Part shown: positions 51,456 to 59,216 of the stretch, piece after piece
Layout of the letters: the number at the start of each line of letters is the position of its first letter
How positions within the stretch are numbered: position 1 is the first letter of the stretch
Source of the DNA: CAYTGR01 sp964437445
GTDB taxonomy: Bacteria; Chloroflexota; Anaerolineae; B4-G1; SLSP01
Length of the DNA stretch: 64,000 nt
Assembly (NCBI GenBank): GCA_964437445.1
Contig: CAYTGR010000021.1
Coordinates: 9,155 to 73,154, forward strand
Reading direction: 5' to 3'
Program-made: the position numbers and the translations under genes
The notes under the pieces: generated by a model
What the model was told of the DNA's origin: nothing
Databases searched by the model: none
What the model saw: only the letters and a program-made list of their open reading frames with translations

Positions 51456-52135
51456 GCGTGAGAGGGAAAAAATGGTTAGCCCAGAGCAAAGGGCAGAGCA
51501 TCGTAGAGTTTGTCTTAGTGTTGCCGCTGTTGCTCCTTTTCCTGGTGGGATTGGTTGAAGTAGGATTTGCCTTTTACAATTACATGGTGCTGGCCACCTC
51601 CAACCGTGAAGGGATCCGCCTGGCCTCGCGCGGCCGTTTCACCGACGCCGTGGTCACTGAGCGCGTGGTGGCAGCCGGCGGGCTACGCGAGGTCAGCGCT
51701 GGCGTTTACGAGCCCAATCTGCGCACGTTAGGCGCCGATCCTAACCTGGGCGTCATCGTGACTCATGTCCCGCTCCTGGTCAACCCCTCCACGGGCGCGG
51801 TGACGTTGGGCACCGTCACCGTCTACATCTCCGGCACCATTGCCGTCACCACCACCGGCGGGACCTGGACCACCCGCCCCATCCAGAACTCCGATACCCA
51901 GATTACCCGGCAAGACATGGAGGATTTCTTGAGCAAAAACGGCGGTTATACCCGCAATATCAACTCCTACCGCTCTGAAAAGGGGTACGATATGCAATCC
52001 GAAGAGCTGGTGATTGTGGAGACCTTTTATGCTCATCGTCCCGTCCTGCTGTCGGGCGTTTTTAGAGTGCCGAACCCCATGCGGCTTTATTTCTGCTCCA
52101 CCATGCGGATCATTCAAGATTCACGTATTGATTAA
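51452..52135 (+). CDS. TadE-like pseudopilin
   Basis: A 227-aa TadE-family protein: basic N-terminus, then GQSIVEFVLVLPLLLLFLVGLVEVGFAFYNYM, with the Glu five residues into the hydrophobic stretch as in class III prepilins, followed by an extracellular domain of ~180 residues with a beta-rich middle. In Tad systems TadE/TadF are minor pilins. Here no TadA ATPase, TadB/C platform or prepilin peptidase is near. Confidence 0.88.
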   Translation: MSVRGKKWLAQSKGQSIVEFVLVLPLLLLFLVGLVEVGFAFYNYMVLATSNREGIRLASRGRFTDAVVTERVVAAGGLREVSAGVYEPNLRTLGADPNLGVIVTHVPLLVNPSTGAVTLGTVTVYISGTIAVTTTGGTWTTRPIQNSDTQITRQDMEDFLSKNGGYTRNINSYRSEKGYDMQSEELVIVETFYAHRPVLLSGVFRVPNPMRLYFCSTMRIIQDSRID

Positions 52136-52211
52136 CCGGCCCGGCGAGGCCCGCCCCGCATCCGGCACAGCTTAAAGGCACGGGAAGCGGGCAGGTTTTA
52201 GGAGGTAATCT

Positions 52212-54473
52212 ATGAACATGAAAAAAGGTTGGTTACGCCAGGAACACGGACAGAGCCTGATTCTGGTGGTTTTTGCCATCATAGCGCTGGTTGCGTTTGT
52301 GGGACTGGCGGTAGATCTGGGGCTCTCTTACGTGGAACGGGTGCGCGTGCGGCGTGCCGCCGACGCGGCGGCGCTGGCGGCGGCCGCCGAACTGCCGCTG
52401 GAAAACGCCGCCCAGGTGCGCGCGCTGGAATATTTGGCGCAAAACGACTACGACTGCGGACTAACGGCCACCGCGTCAGGGACCGGGAGCAACGCGCAAT
52501 TGAACTATACCTGCAATGATCCCACCGTCCGGGTGGAAATCAATCTCAACTCACCCTATACCAGCGACCGCAAAGTCTTCGGCCCAGATGCCAGCGCGGC
52601 GAGCCGGATCATCCGCATCAACACCTACGACTACCGCCCGACCAACCAGGGATCAGCGCCGGATACAGCCGACCGGATCCGGGTAGAGATCACCCAACAA
52701 GTAGCGGTCTTTTTCATGCGCGTGCTCGGCTTCAACACTGTACCGGTCAGTGGCCAGGCCACAGCTGAGAACATCAACAACCTGGACGTGGTGCTGGTCT
52801 TTGACAAATCCGGTTCCATGGAATTTGATACCCTCTGCTACGGCTGCTGGACGCCCAAAAAAGTTAGCGGTGTCACGGTGCCTTACCCGGACGGCAACCG
52901 TTACCCCCTGCCCTGGGGGGGACCGGCCAACGGTCCGGCGACCCACTGCTCCGGCAGCGGCAGCCCCATCATCAACAACACCTACACCTACAAGATCATT
53001 GAAGCCGAGGAATACACCCGGATCAGCAACCCTTACGACCGCGACACCTATTCGGTCGGCCGTACCTACTGGGTACTCCAGCGCAACGGCTCACAGACCA
53101 GCGCCACGGCTTCCTACATGGGCAGCGCGGGCGCTTTAGGACGGGATTCCTATGGCGCTTACATCTCTCACGCGCCTTATCGCAACCACACCCAATCGGA
53201 CGACGGCACCGGGTCCAATTGTAGCTGGACGGACCTGAACAACCCTGATCCCATCAACGGCCGGGTCTGCCTGCGGGATAGCTGGACGCTCAGCGTCGGC
53301 GGTCCTTACCAGGCCCCGCGCGCCGATTACGACTTCAAAGTACCCAGCGCCGGCACCTGGTATGTCTGGGTCCGGGGACAGGGCGGCGACGGCGGCGACA
53401 ACCTGATGTGGGGGTTGAACGGCACGCCGCTTGGCGACGTCTCTGGGTTCGGCTCGCAGGGGCTGGTCTACAACGGGGCCAGCTCCAGCAAATGGCGCTG
53501 GCGGCGGTTGGGCTCTATGAGCGGATTGAATACCAGCAGCACCTATACCCTGAACATCTGGGCCGGCGCCGCCGGCTTTGATCTGGACCGCATCATCATC
53601 ACGACCGATAGCCGGGATCCCAGTACCTTCTTCAGCAGCGGCACTGAGACGCCGCTAAGTTCGTACACCACCTTTGTCAACACAGTGATGAGAAACACCA
53701 GCCAGATAGACAACAACCGTACCGGCTGGGCCTGCGATGTCTGTGATTCCCGTTTTGGCGGCTATCCCGGCGGCACCGGCGGCAGCAACCCGCCCAACTG
53801 CACCGCCGGCCTCCAGCCCTACCGCTACCTGGACTGGCTCTACGACGACGAGCAACCTGTCCGGGGCACCAAAGAGGCGGCCAAGAAATTCCTGATGCGG
53901 CTGGATTACCGCTTTGACCAGGCCGGGCTGGTCACTTATTCCTCCAGTGCTTCCACCGTTTCCGAGTTGCAATGCCTCCGGCGCTTGGGCAGCACCAGCT
54001 GCACTCCCCAGGTTGTGACCGATACAGTTATCAGTAAACTGGACGCGGTCTATGCGGATGGCAGCACCAACATCCCGCAGGCCATCCTGTATGGGATTGA
54101 TGTCCTGAGCACCAAAACCGGCCATTATGGACGGCCCGGCGCTGCGCACATCATGATCCTGATGACCGACGGTGAAGCTAATACCTACACGGGCGTGGAT
54201 TCGGCCTGCTACGCTCAGGATTACTGGCCCGGCGCTACCGGCGACACCGACTATGACCGGGCCAAGGACTGCGTGGTCTACTACGCCCGCCAGGCCCGTA
54301 ATAACGGCATCGTCATCTACACGATCACCCTGGGCGCGGGTGCTGACACCGAGGTGATGCAATACGTGGCCGAATTGACCGGCGGTGTCCACCGGCACGC
54401 CCCGCGCCCTGAGCAACTGGATCCCATCTTTGACGAGCTCTACAAGCGCATCTTCCTCCGGTTGATTGAATAG
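52212..54473 (+). CDS. TadG-like protein with von Willebrand A domain split by a carbohydrate-binding-like insert
   Basis: A 753-aa protein. The N-terminus GQSLILVVFAIIALVAFVGLAVDLG plus RAADAAALAAAAEL is the TadG-like (TadE/Flp-associated) anchor. A vWA domain begins with VVLVFDKSGSM (MIDAS DxSxS, residue ~198), is interrupted by ~200 residues (~260-460) resembling a carbohydrate-binding jelly roll (EAEEYTRI, SAGTWYVWVRGQGG, TLNIWAGAAGFDLDRIIIT), then resumes (AGLVTYSSSAS, MILMTDGEANTY, VIYTITLGAGAD). It ends at a strong terminator. I infer glycan-dependent adhesion under vWA control. Confidence 0.85.
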   Translation: MNMKKGWLRQEHGQSLILVVFAIIALVAFVGLAVDLGLSYVERVRVRRAADAAALAAAAELPLENAAQVRALEYLAQNDYDCGLTATASGTGSNAQLNYTCNDPTVRVEINLNSPYTSDRKVFGPDASAASRIIRINTYDYRPTNQGSAPDTADRIRVEITQQVAVFFMRVLGFNTVPVSGQATAENINNLDVVLVFDKSGSMEFDTLCYGCWTPKKVSGVTVPYPDGNRYPLPWGGPANGPATHCSGSGSPIINNTYTYKIIEAEEYTRISNPYDRDTYSVGRTYWVLQRNGSQTSATASYMGSAGALGRDSYGAYISHAPYRNHTQSDDGTGSNCSWTDLNNPDPINGRVCLRDSWTLSVGGPYQAPRADYDFKVPSAGTWYVWVRGQGGDGGDNLMWGLNGTPLGDVSGFGSQGLVYNGASSSKWRWRRLGSMSGLNTSSTYTLNIWAGAAGFDLDRIIITTDSRDPSTFFSSGTETPLSSYTTFVNTVMRNTSQIDNNRTGWACDVCDSRFGGYPGGTGGSNPPNCTAGLQPYRYLDWLYDDEQPVRGTKEAAKKFLMRLDYRFDQAGLVTYSSSASTVSELQCLRRLGSTSCTPQVVTDTVISKLDAVYADGSTNIPQAILYGIDVLSTKTGHYGRPGAAHIMILMTDGEANTYTGVDSACYAQDYWPGATGDTDYDRAKDCVVYYARQARNNGIVIYTITLGAGADTEVMQYVAELTGGVHRHAPRPEQLDPIFDELYKRIFLRLIE

Positions 54474-54495
54474 CGCGGCAGCCGCCACAATAATG

Positions 54496-54535
54496 GGGGG
54501 ATTTGGGGTCAGTGGCCCAAATCCCCCGTTTTTTT
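54496..54535 (+). terminator. Strong intrinsic terminator ending the Tad-like operon
   Basis: GGGGGATTTGGG, 8-base loop, CCCAAATCCCCC, then G and seven T. A perfect 12-bp stem. Confidence 0.95.
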
Positions 54536-54684
54536 ATCGCGCCCCGCCCCATTTTGGAGTATAATGGGACACGGGCAATCCAAGCAAGGCAAAAGGATAA
54601 TAAAGCCGGAAGCCAGTACTTCCACGACCGATGGATTGATTGACTGATTGCCCATCTGACTTTTTTAAGGAGGCACACAACCGT

Positions 54685-55806
54685 ATGGCACCGAACGGCC
54701 GCATCGTCTTTCCATTCTCTGCCATCGTTGCCCAGGAGCGCATGAAACGTGCCCTGGTGCTCAACGCCATCAATTTCCGCATCGGCGGCGTCCTGATCCG
54801 CGGCGAGCGGGGGACGGCCAAATCCACCGCCGCGCGCGCCCTGGCCGCCCTCCTGCCGGAAATTGAAGTCGTCGCTGATTGTCCCTTTGCCTGCGATCCC
54901 GACCAGCCGGCCACGCTCTGCACCCTCTGCCACGAGCGGCTGGAACGCGGTGAGACGTTGCCCCGCGCCCGCAAGCGGGTCCCCTTTGTGGACCTCCCTG
55001 TCGGCGCCACCGAAGATCGCGTCGTCGGCACCTTAGACATTGAGCGCGCCATCCAGAAGGGCGAACGCCACTTTGAGCCGGGCATCCTAGCTGCTGCCAA
55101 CCGGGGGATCCTCTATGTGGATGAGGTCAACCTGCTGGACGATCATATTGTGGATGTCTTGTTGGATGCGGCGGCCATGGGAGTCAACTTCGTGGAGCGG
55201 GAGGGCATCTCTTTCCAACACCCGGCGCGCTTCATCCTGATCGGCACGATGAACCCGGAGGAGGGCGACCTGCGCCCGCAATTGCTGGATCGCTTCGCGC
55301 TCTCGGTAGATGTGGGCAGCGTGCTGGATGCTCAGGCCCGGATGGCAATCATGGAGCGCAATCTGGCCTTTGAGGCCGACCCACAACCTTTCCATGACGA
55401 ATGGCAACCGCAGGAGCAGGCGCTCGCCCACCGCATTGAGGAGGCGCGCCGGCTGCTGCCGCAGGTCCGCTACACCCGCGCCGATCTGGCGACCATCGCC
55501 ACGATGATGGCCGACCTCAAAGTAGACGGCCATCGCGGCGACCTGGTGATCCTCAAAACCGCCGTGGCCCATGCCGCCTGGGAAAAGCGCACCCGCATCA
55601 ACGACCGCGATATCGTCCTGGCAGCCGAACTGGCGCTGCCGCACCGGCTCAAGCGCCGGCCCTTTGATGAGATCAGGACCTCGCTGGAAGAGCTGGATAA
55701 ACGCGCCGCCGAAGCGCGCAAAGAGGCGCAGAGGAACGAACCGGAACGCGAGGAATACAGTGACGAGGCCGGCGACACGCCGGGGGAGCAGCCCTCAAAA
55801 AATTGA
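54685..55806 (+). CDS. ChlI/BchI-type Mg/Co-chelatase AAA+ subunit
   Basis: A 373-aa AAA+ ATPase. Walker A GERGTAKSTAARAL, a Cys-rich insert DCPFACDPDQPATLCTLC, Walker B GILYVDEVNLLDDHIVDVLLDAAAMG, sensor GTMNPEEGDLRPQLLDRFAL and a helical lid. It is typical of ChlI subunits that power metal insertion into tetrapyrroles or act in MoxR-like insertion. The ChlD partner overlaps its end. No large BchH/CobN subunit is in the window, so whether Mg2+ or Co2+ is used is open; B12 uptake genes nearby make cobalt worth testing. AGGAGG lies 11 bases upstream; a TATAAT sits at 54560. Confidence 0.85.
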   Translation: MAPNGRIVFPFSAIVAQERMKRALVLNAINFRIGGVLIRGERGTAKSTAARALAALLPEIEVVADCPFACDPDQPATLCTLCHERLERGETLPRARKRVPFVDLPVGATEDRVVGTLDIERAIQKGERHFEPGILAAANRGILYVDEVNLLDDHIVDVLLDAAAMGVNFVEREGISFQHPARFILIGTMNPEEGDLRPQLLDRFALSVDVGSVLDAQARMAIMERNLAFEADPQPFHDEWQPQEQALAHRIEEARRLLPQVRYTRADLATIATMMADLKVDGHRGDLVILKTAVAHAAWEKRTRINDRDIVLAAELALPHRLKRRPFDEIRTSLEELDKRAAEARKEAQRNEPEREEYSDEAGDTPGEQPSKN

Positions 55807-56774
55807 TCAGCCCTGAGGCGGGGGATCAGGCCAATGAAGACCAGAGCTCGCCTCAGGAACAAGAGATCGCCCAAGAGACACCCCGCTGGCCCACCGAGGG
55901 GAAATGGTGGGAGGGCGGCAAGCTGATCACTCCCGGTGCGGAGTTCCAGCCGCGCCGGTTGGAGACGCCGCTGGACCGGATGGAGCGCTCCATCAGCGGG
56001 CGGCGCAGCCGGACGGTGACGACGCTCAAGCGCGGGCGGTATGTGCAGGCGCGGCCCTCGCCCCGCGATCCGACCGACCTGGCCTTTGACGCGACACTGC
56101 GCGCTGCCGCTCCCTATCAACGCGAGCGCCAGCAGCGCGCGCCCGGCGGCCCGGCGCTCCGCCTCAAAGCGCAGGATTACTACCGCAAGGTGCGCATCCG
56201 CCGTGCCGCCAACTTAGTGCTCTTCGTCGTGGATGCCTCGTGGTCCATGGCCGTCTCCGAGCGGATGCAGGCCACCAAAGGCGCGGTGCTCTCGCTCCTG
56301 GTGGATGCCTACCAGCGGCGCGACCGCGTCGGCATGATCGTCTTCCAGAAAGACCGCGCCACGCTCGTGCTGCCGCCGACCAACAGCGTGGACCTGGCGA
56401 AAAAGATGCTCAGCAACCTGCCGGTAGGCGGCAAGACGCCGCTTTCGGCGGGCCTCTGGCTGGCGCTCTTCACCGTCCAGCAGGAGATGACGCGCCATCC
56501 CGATCTCGTGCCGCTGCTGGTCATCCTGACCGACGGCGCGGGCAATGTCTCCATGGGAGATTACCCGCCGCAGCTGGAAGCTTACCAGATCGCCGACCAG
56601 ATTCAGACCGCCGGCATCCGCTCCATCGTCATCAACATGGAGGCCGCGGCCTTTGACCAGGGGCTGGCGCAATCGCTGGCAGACCATCTTGGCGCGCCCT
56701 GTCACACGCTCGGCACGCTGCGCGCCGATTCGCTCGTGCAGACGGTCCAGGGCGTCCTGGGCGGCGGGGGCTAA
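55803..56774 (+). CDS. ChlD/BchD-type chelatase subunit with vWA domain
   Basis: A ~323-aa protein: an acidic/Pro-rich N-terminal region (~1-110), then a vWA domain with MIDAS VVDASWSMAVSERM, GGKTPLSAGLWLAL and VILTDGAGNVS. It should bridge the ChlI ring and the large chelatase subunit. It lacks the N-terminal AAA+ half of full BchD, so it is a short ChlD form. The start is probably a TTG overlapping the chlI stop (aTTGA), unusual and uncertain; no better in-frame start lies nearby. Confidence 0.8.
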   Translation: MISPEAGDQANEDQSSPQEQEIAQETPRWPTEGKWWEGGKLITPGAEFQPRRLETPLDRMERSISGRRSRTVTTLKRGRYVQARPSPRDPTDLAFDATLRAAAPYQRERQQRAPGGPALRLKAQDYYRKVRIRRAANLVLFVVDASWSMAVSERMQATKGAVLSLLVDAYQRRDRVGMIVFQKDRATLVLPPTNSVDLAKKMLSNLPVGGKTPLSAGLWLALFTVQQEMTRHPDLVPLLVILTDGAGNVSMGDYPPQLEAYQIADQIQTAGIRSIVINMEAAAFDQGLAQSLADHLGAPCHTLGTLRADSLVQTVQGVLGGGG

Positions 56775-56777
56775 TGG

Positions 56778-56832
56778 AGTTGGTAGTAACGCGCTTTAGC
56801 GCGTTAAGGCGCTGAAGCGCCTGACTGCAAAC
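56778..56832. repeat. Family A double-hairpin repeat
   Basis: GTAGTAA, CGCGCTTTAGCGCG, TTAA, GGCGCTGAAGCGCC, TGACTGCAAAC. Lies directly after the chlD-like stop. Confidence 0.85.
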
Positions 56833-56907
56833 AGGGCCGTGCGTTGGGTTGGCCATTACTGCTCACGGCTCACTTGGTGCTTGATTCACATCTGAGGAAC
56901 AGCTTCC

Positions 56908-57540
56908 ATGTGCGGACGATTTTCGTTAGGGCTGGACCCGGCTGAAATCGCGGCGGCGCTACCCGGTTATGAGCTGCCCGCCGATCTGGCGCCGCGCTAC
57001 AACATCGCCCCCTCGCAACCGGTGGCGGTCATCCCCAACACCGGCGCACGGAAGGTAGAGCTGTTCCGCTGGGGGCTGATCCCGGCCTGGGCCCAAGACC
57101 CGGCCATCGGCAACCGGCTGATCAATGCGCGCGCCGAGACCTTGAGCGAAAAACCGGCCTTCCGGGGCGCTTTTCGCCGGCGCCGTTGTCTCATCCTGGC
57201 CGACGGCTTCTACGAGTGGCACGCCGAGCCGGGCCACCGGGCCAAGACGCCTTACTACATCCGGCTGACCTCCGGCGGCCTTTTCGCTTTCGCCGGCCTT
57301 TGGGAAACCTGGCAACCGCCGGCAGGCGCGCCGGTCCACTCCTGCACCCTTATCACCACCACGCCCAACGCCCTGATCGCGCCGCTCCATGATCGGATGC
57401 CTGTGATCCTGCCGGAGGCGGTCTACGCGCTTTGGTTGGAGCCGGCTGAGCTGCCCCCGGCGCGCCTGCAACCACTCCTGGCGCCCTACCCGGCGGAAGC
57501 ATTGACGGCTTACCCGGTCAATAACCCAATGGGCTTGTAA
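56908..57540 (+). CDS. SRAP-domain protein (YedK/HMCES family)
   Basis: A 210-aa SOS-response-associated peptidase. MCGRFSLG gives the catalytic Cys2 that crosslinks to abasic sites in single-stranded DNA. Other site residues appear in RYNIAPSQ, GLIPAWA, NARAETLSEKPAF, LILADGFYEWH (Glu) and PLHDRMPVIL (His). HMCES/YedK proteins shield abasic sites from error-prone repair. Isolated gene, flanked by repeat-rich DNA on both sides. Confidence 0.95.
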   Translation: MCGRFSLGLDPAEIAAALPGYELPADLAPRYNIAPSQPVAVIPNTGARKVELFRWGLIPAWAQDPAIGNRLINARAETLSEKPAFRGAFRRRRCLILADGFYEWHAEPGHRAKTPYYIRLTSGGLFAFAGLWETWQPPAGAPVHSCTLITTTPNALIAPLHDRMPVILPEAVYALWLEPAELPPARLQPLLAPYPAEALTAYPVNNPMGL

Positions 57541-57640
57541 TGCCGCGCTTCAGCGCGGCGCAGACGGCGCTCAAGTTAGCGTCTCAGCGTCTTGGCGTTT
57601 CAGTGTTTTAGTTTGTAGTGACGCGCTTTAGCGCGGCAGA
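57541..57640. repeat. Partial family A copies and 8-bp repeats
   Basis: A family A copy starts at 57541 (GCCGCGCTTCAGCGCGGC, ACGGCGCTCAAG) but its right part is replaced by 8-base repeats TAGCGTCT, CAGCGTCT, TGGCGTTT, CAGTGTTT. A second half-copy is at 57613-57640 (GTAGTGACGCGCTTTAGCGCG). Confidence 0.7.
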
Positions 57641-57836
57641 GTACTATTTTCAAGGGAGAAGCCCGCTTCAGCGGGCTTGAGGTGGCAGCCGCCGGTTTCA
57701 ACCGGCGGGGCGGACGGCAGGGCGGAGAGCGCTTGGCACGGCCAACCGTGCGGATCACGTCGCCGCCGCTGACGCCTGAGGCTGAAGCCTCAGGCTGACA
57801 GGCAAAGTCGGCTGAAGCCGACTGGGGATGAAAATG
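57641..57836. repeat. Cluster of five perfect hairpins with TTCA/TGAA-type loops
   Basis: No gene. Hairpins: AAGCCCGC-TTCA-GCGGGCTT (57659-57678), CCGCCGG-TTTCAA-CCGGCGG (57689-57708), GCACGG-CCAA-CCGTGC (57736-57751), GCCTGAGGC-TGAA-GCCTCAGGC (57774-57795) and AGTCGGC-TGAA-GCCGACT (57806-57823). Stems are unrelated but loops nearly constant. The cluster is framed by CTATTTTCA and GGATGAAAAT, the family B end motifs. Confidence 0.85.
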
Positions 57837-57840
57837 GGCT

Positions 57841-58005
57841 TGTAGCGTGTTGGACGGCGCTGAAGCGCCTTACTACGAACAGAGCGTTCCTTTCAGAGGA
57901 GGTTTCATCCTTTCGCCTTCATCCTTCATACTTTTCAAGTGTGAGCGGTGAGCAGGGACAGGAATTTCTACCTACTGCTCACTGCTTAACTGGTTTCTAT
58001 TTTCC
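57841..58005. repeat. Family A half-copy followed by an inverted family C copy
   Basis: Family A at 57841-57887 (GGACGGCGCTGAAGCGCCTTACTACGAAC) and family C, inverted, at 57941-58005 (GTGAGCGGTGAGCAG ... GCTCACTGCTTAACTGGTTTCTATTTTC). The space between shows no gene. Confidence 0.75.
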
Positions 58006-58043
58006 GGGCTTTGCAGCTTTTTGCAGGAGACTCATAGGGCGAT

Positions 58044-58334
58044 ATGACGCATCATACCGCGCTCTACAAAGTGCCCGGCGGCAAGCTAATCCGGGTGGAT
58101 GTGACCTATAGTGACCGGATTGAACAGGTACGGCTCACCGGCGACTTCTTTCTCCACCCGGAGGAGACGTTGGAGGCGCTGGAGGCAGCTCTGACCGGTG
58201 TGCCCCTCCCGTTGGACCGGGCGGCGCTGGCTGCCCGGCTGGCTGCCATCCTGGCCGAACAGGAGGCGACCCTCTTCGGCGCGACACCGGAGGACCTGGT
58301 GGCAGCGCTGACCGCCGCCATCGTTCAGGAGTAA
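58044..58334 (+). CDS. lplB: LplB-type lipoate ligase accessory domain
   Basis: A 96-aa protein matching the C-terminal domain of lipoate-protein ligase A when it is encoded separately: YKVPGGKLIRVDV, RLTGDFFLHPEETLEALEAAL. In bipartite ligases this piece is needed to form lipoyl-AMP. The catalytic LplA gene starts 22 bases downstream, supporting the call. Confidence 0.85.
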   Translation: MTHHTALYKVPGGKLIRVDVTYSDRIEQVRLTGDFFLHPEETLEALEAALTGVPLPLDRAALAARLAAILAEQEATLFGATPEDLVAALTAAIVQE

Positions 58335-58356
58335 AGCTGAGGACATACGCCCATCT

Positions 58357-59106
58357 ATGGAACCGTTGCGCCTGATCCCTTACCGTCACTTTGACGCCTA
58401 TACCAACATGGCGCTGGATGAAACGATCATGGAGAGTGTGCGCGCGGGGCGCAGCGCCCCCACGGTGCGGCTCTACGGCTGGACGCCCTCCGCCATCTCC
58501 ATCGGTTACTTCCAGGGCCTGCACTACGAGGTCAACCTCGCGGCTTGCCGCGCTGCCGGTGTGGATGTCGTCCGGCGGCTGACCGGCGGCGGCGCGGTCT
58601 ATCACGACACCGCCGGCGAAGTCACCTACAGCCTCATCGCCCCGGAACGGCTCTATCCCCGTGATATTTTGGCCTCCTACCGGATCATCTGCGGCCACGT
58701 GGTGGAAGCGTTGCGCGAGTTGGGGCTGGAAGCCGAGTTCCAGCCGATCAACGATATCGCCGTAGGGGGCCGCAAAATCTCCGGCAACGCGCAGACCCGG
58801 CGGGGCGGTGTCTTGCTGCAACACGGGACGGTGCTCTATCGCGTGGATGTGGAGACGATGTTCTCGTTGCTGACCGTCAGCGAGGTCAAAGTCTCGGATA
58901 AGGTGATCCAGAGCGTCAAGAAACGGGTGACGAGCCTGGCGGAATACACCCCCGCCCCGCGTGAGGCGCTGATTGCGGCGTTGGAGCGCGCTTTTAGCCG
59001 GGGGCAGGCGGTGGAACGGGGCGATTATACGCCGGCAGAACTGGCGCGCGCCGCCGAACTGGCGGAGACGAAATATCGTACCGAAGCGTGGATTGCGTTG
59101 CGGTGA
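58357..59106 (+). CDS. lplA: Lipoate-protein ligase A catalytic subunit
   Basis: A 249-aa ligase that attaches lipoate to E2/GcvH domains. Catalytic-fold motifs: MALDETIMESV, RLYGWTPSAISIGYFQ, VVRRLTGGGAVYHD, INDIAVGGRKISGNAQTRR with the key Lys, and LLQHGTVLYRVD. It lacks the C-terminal accessory domain, which is supplied by lplB upstream. Its TGA stop is inside the first unit of a GTGAGCA repeat. Confidence 0.93.
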   Translation: MEPLRLIPYRHFDAYTNMALDETIMESVRAGRSAPTVRLYGWTPSAISIGYFQGLHYEVNLAACRAAGVDVVRRLTGGGAVYHDTAGEVTYSLIAPERLYPRDILASYRIICGHVVEALRELGLEAEFQPINDIAVGGRKISGNAQTRRGGVLLQHGTVLYRVDVETMFSLLTVSEVKVSDKVIQSVKKRVTSLAEYTPAPREALIAALERAFSRGQAVERGDYTPAELARAAELAETKYRTEAWIALR

Positions 59107-59193
59107 GCAGTGAGTAGTGAGCAGTGAGCAGGGTGTAGTGAGCAGGGAGTAGTGAGCAGGGAGTGGTCTGTCGTCTGTCGTCCGTGGTCTCTT
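59103..59193. repeat. 7-bp tandem repeat, GTGAGCA then GTCTGTC type, 13 units
   Basis: Exact 7-base phase over 91 bp: GTGAGCA, GTGAGTA, GTGAGCA x2, GGGTGTA, GTGAGCA, GGGAGTA, GTGAGCA, GGGAGTG, then GTCTGTC x2, GTCCGTG, GTCTCTT. The unit changes sequence without losing phase. The lplA stop codon lies in unit one. Confidence 0.92.
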
Positions 59194-59216
59194 AACTTTT
59201 ACCGGAGGTGTTTTTC

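Noticed and set aside
57641..57836. Hairpin cluster as tRNA or other structured RNA genes
   Set aside because: No cloverleaf or conserved T-loop; each hairpin is independent and stems are unrelated.
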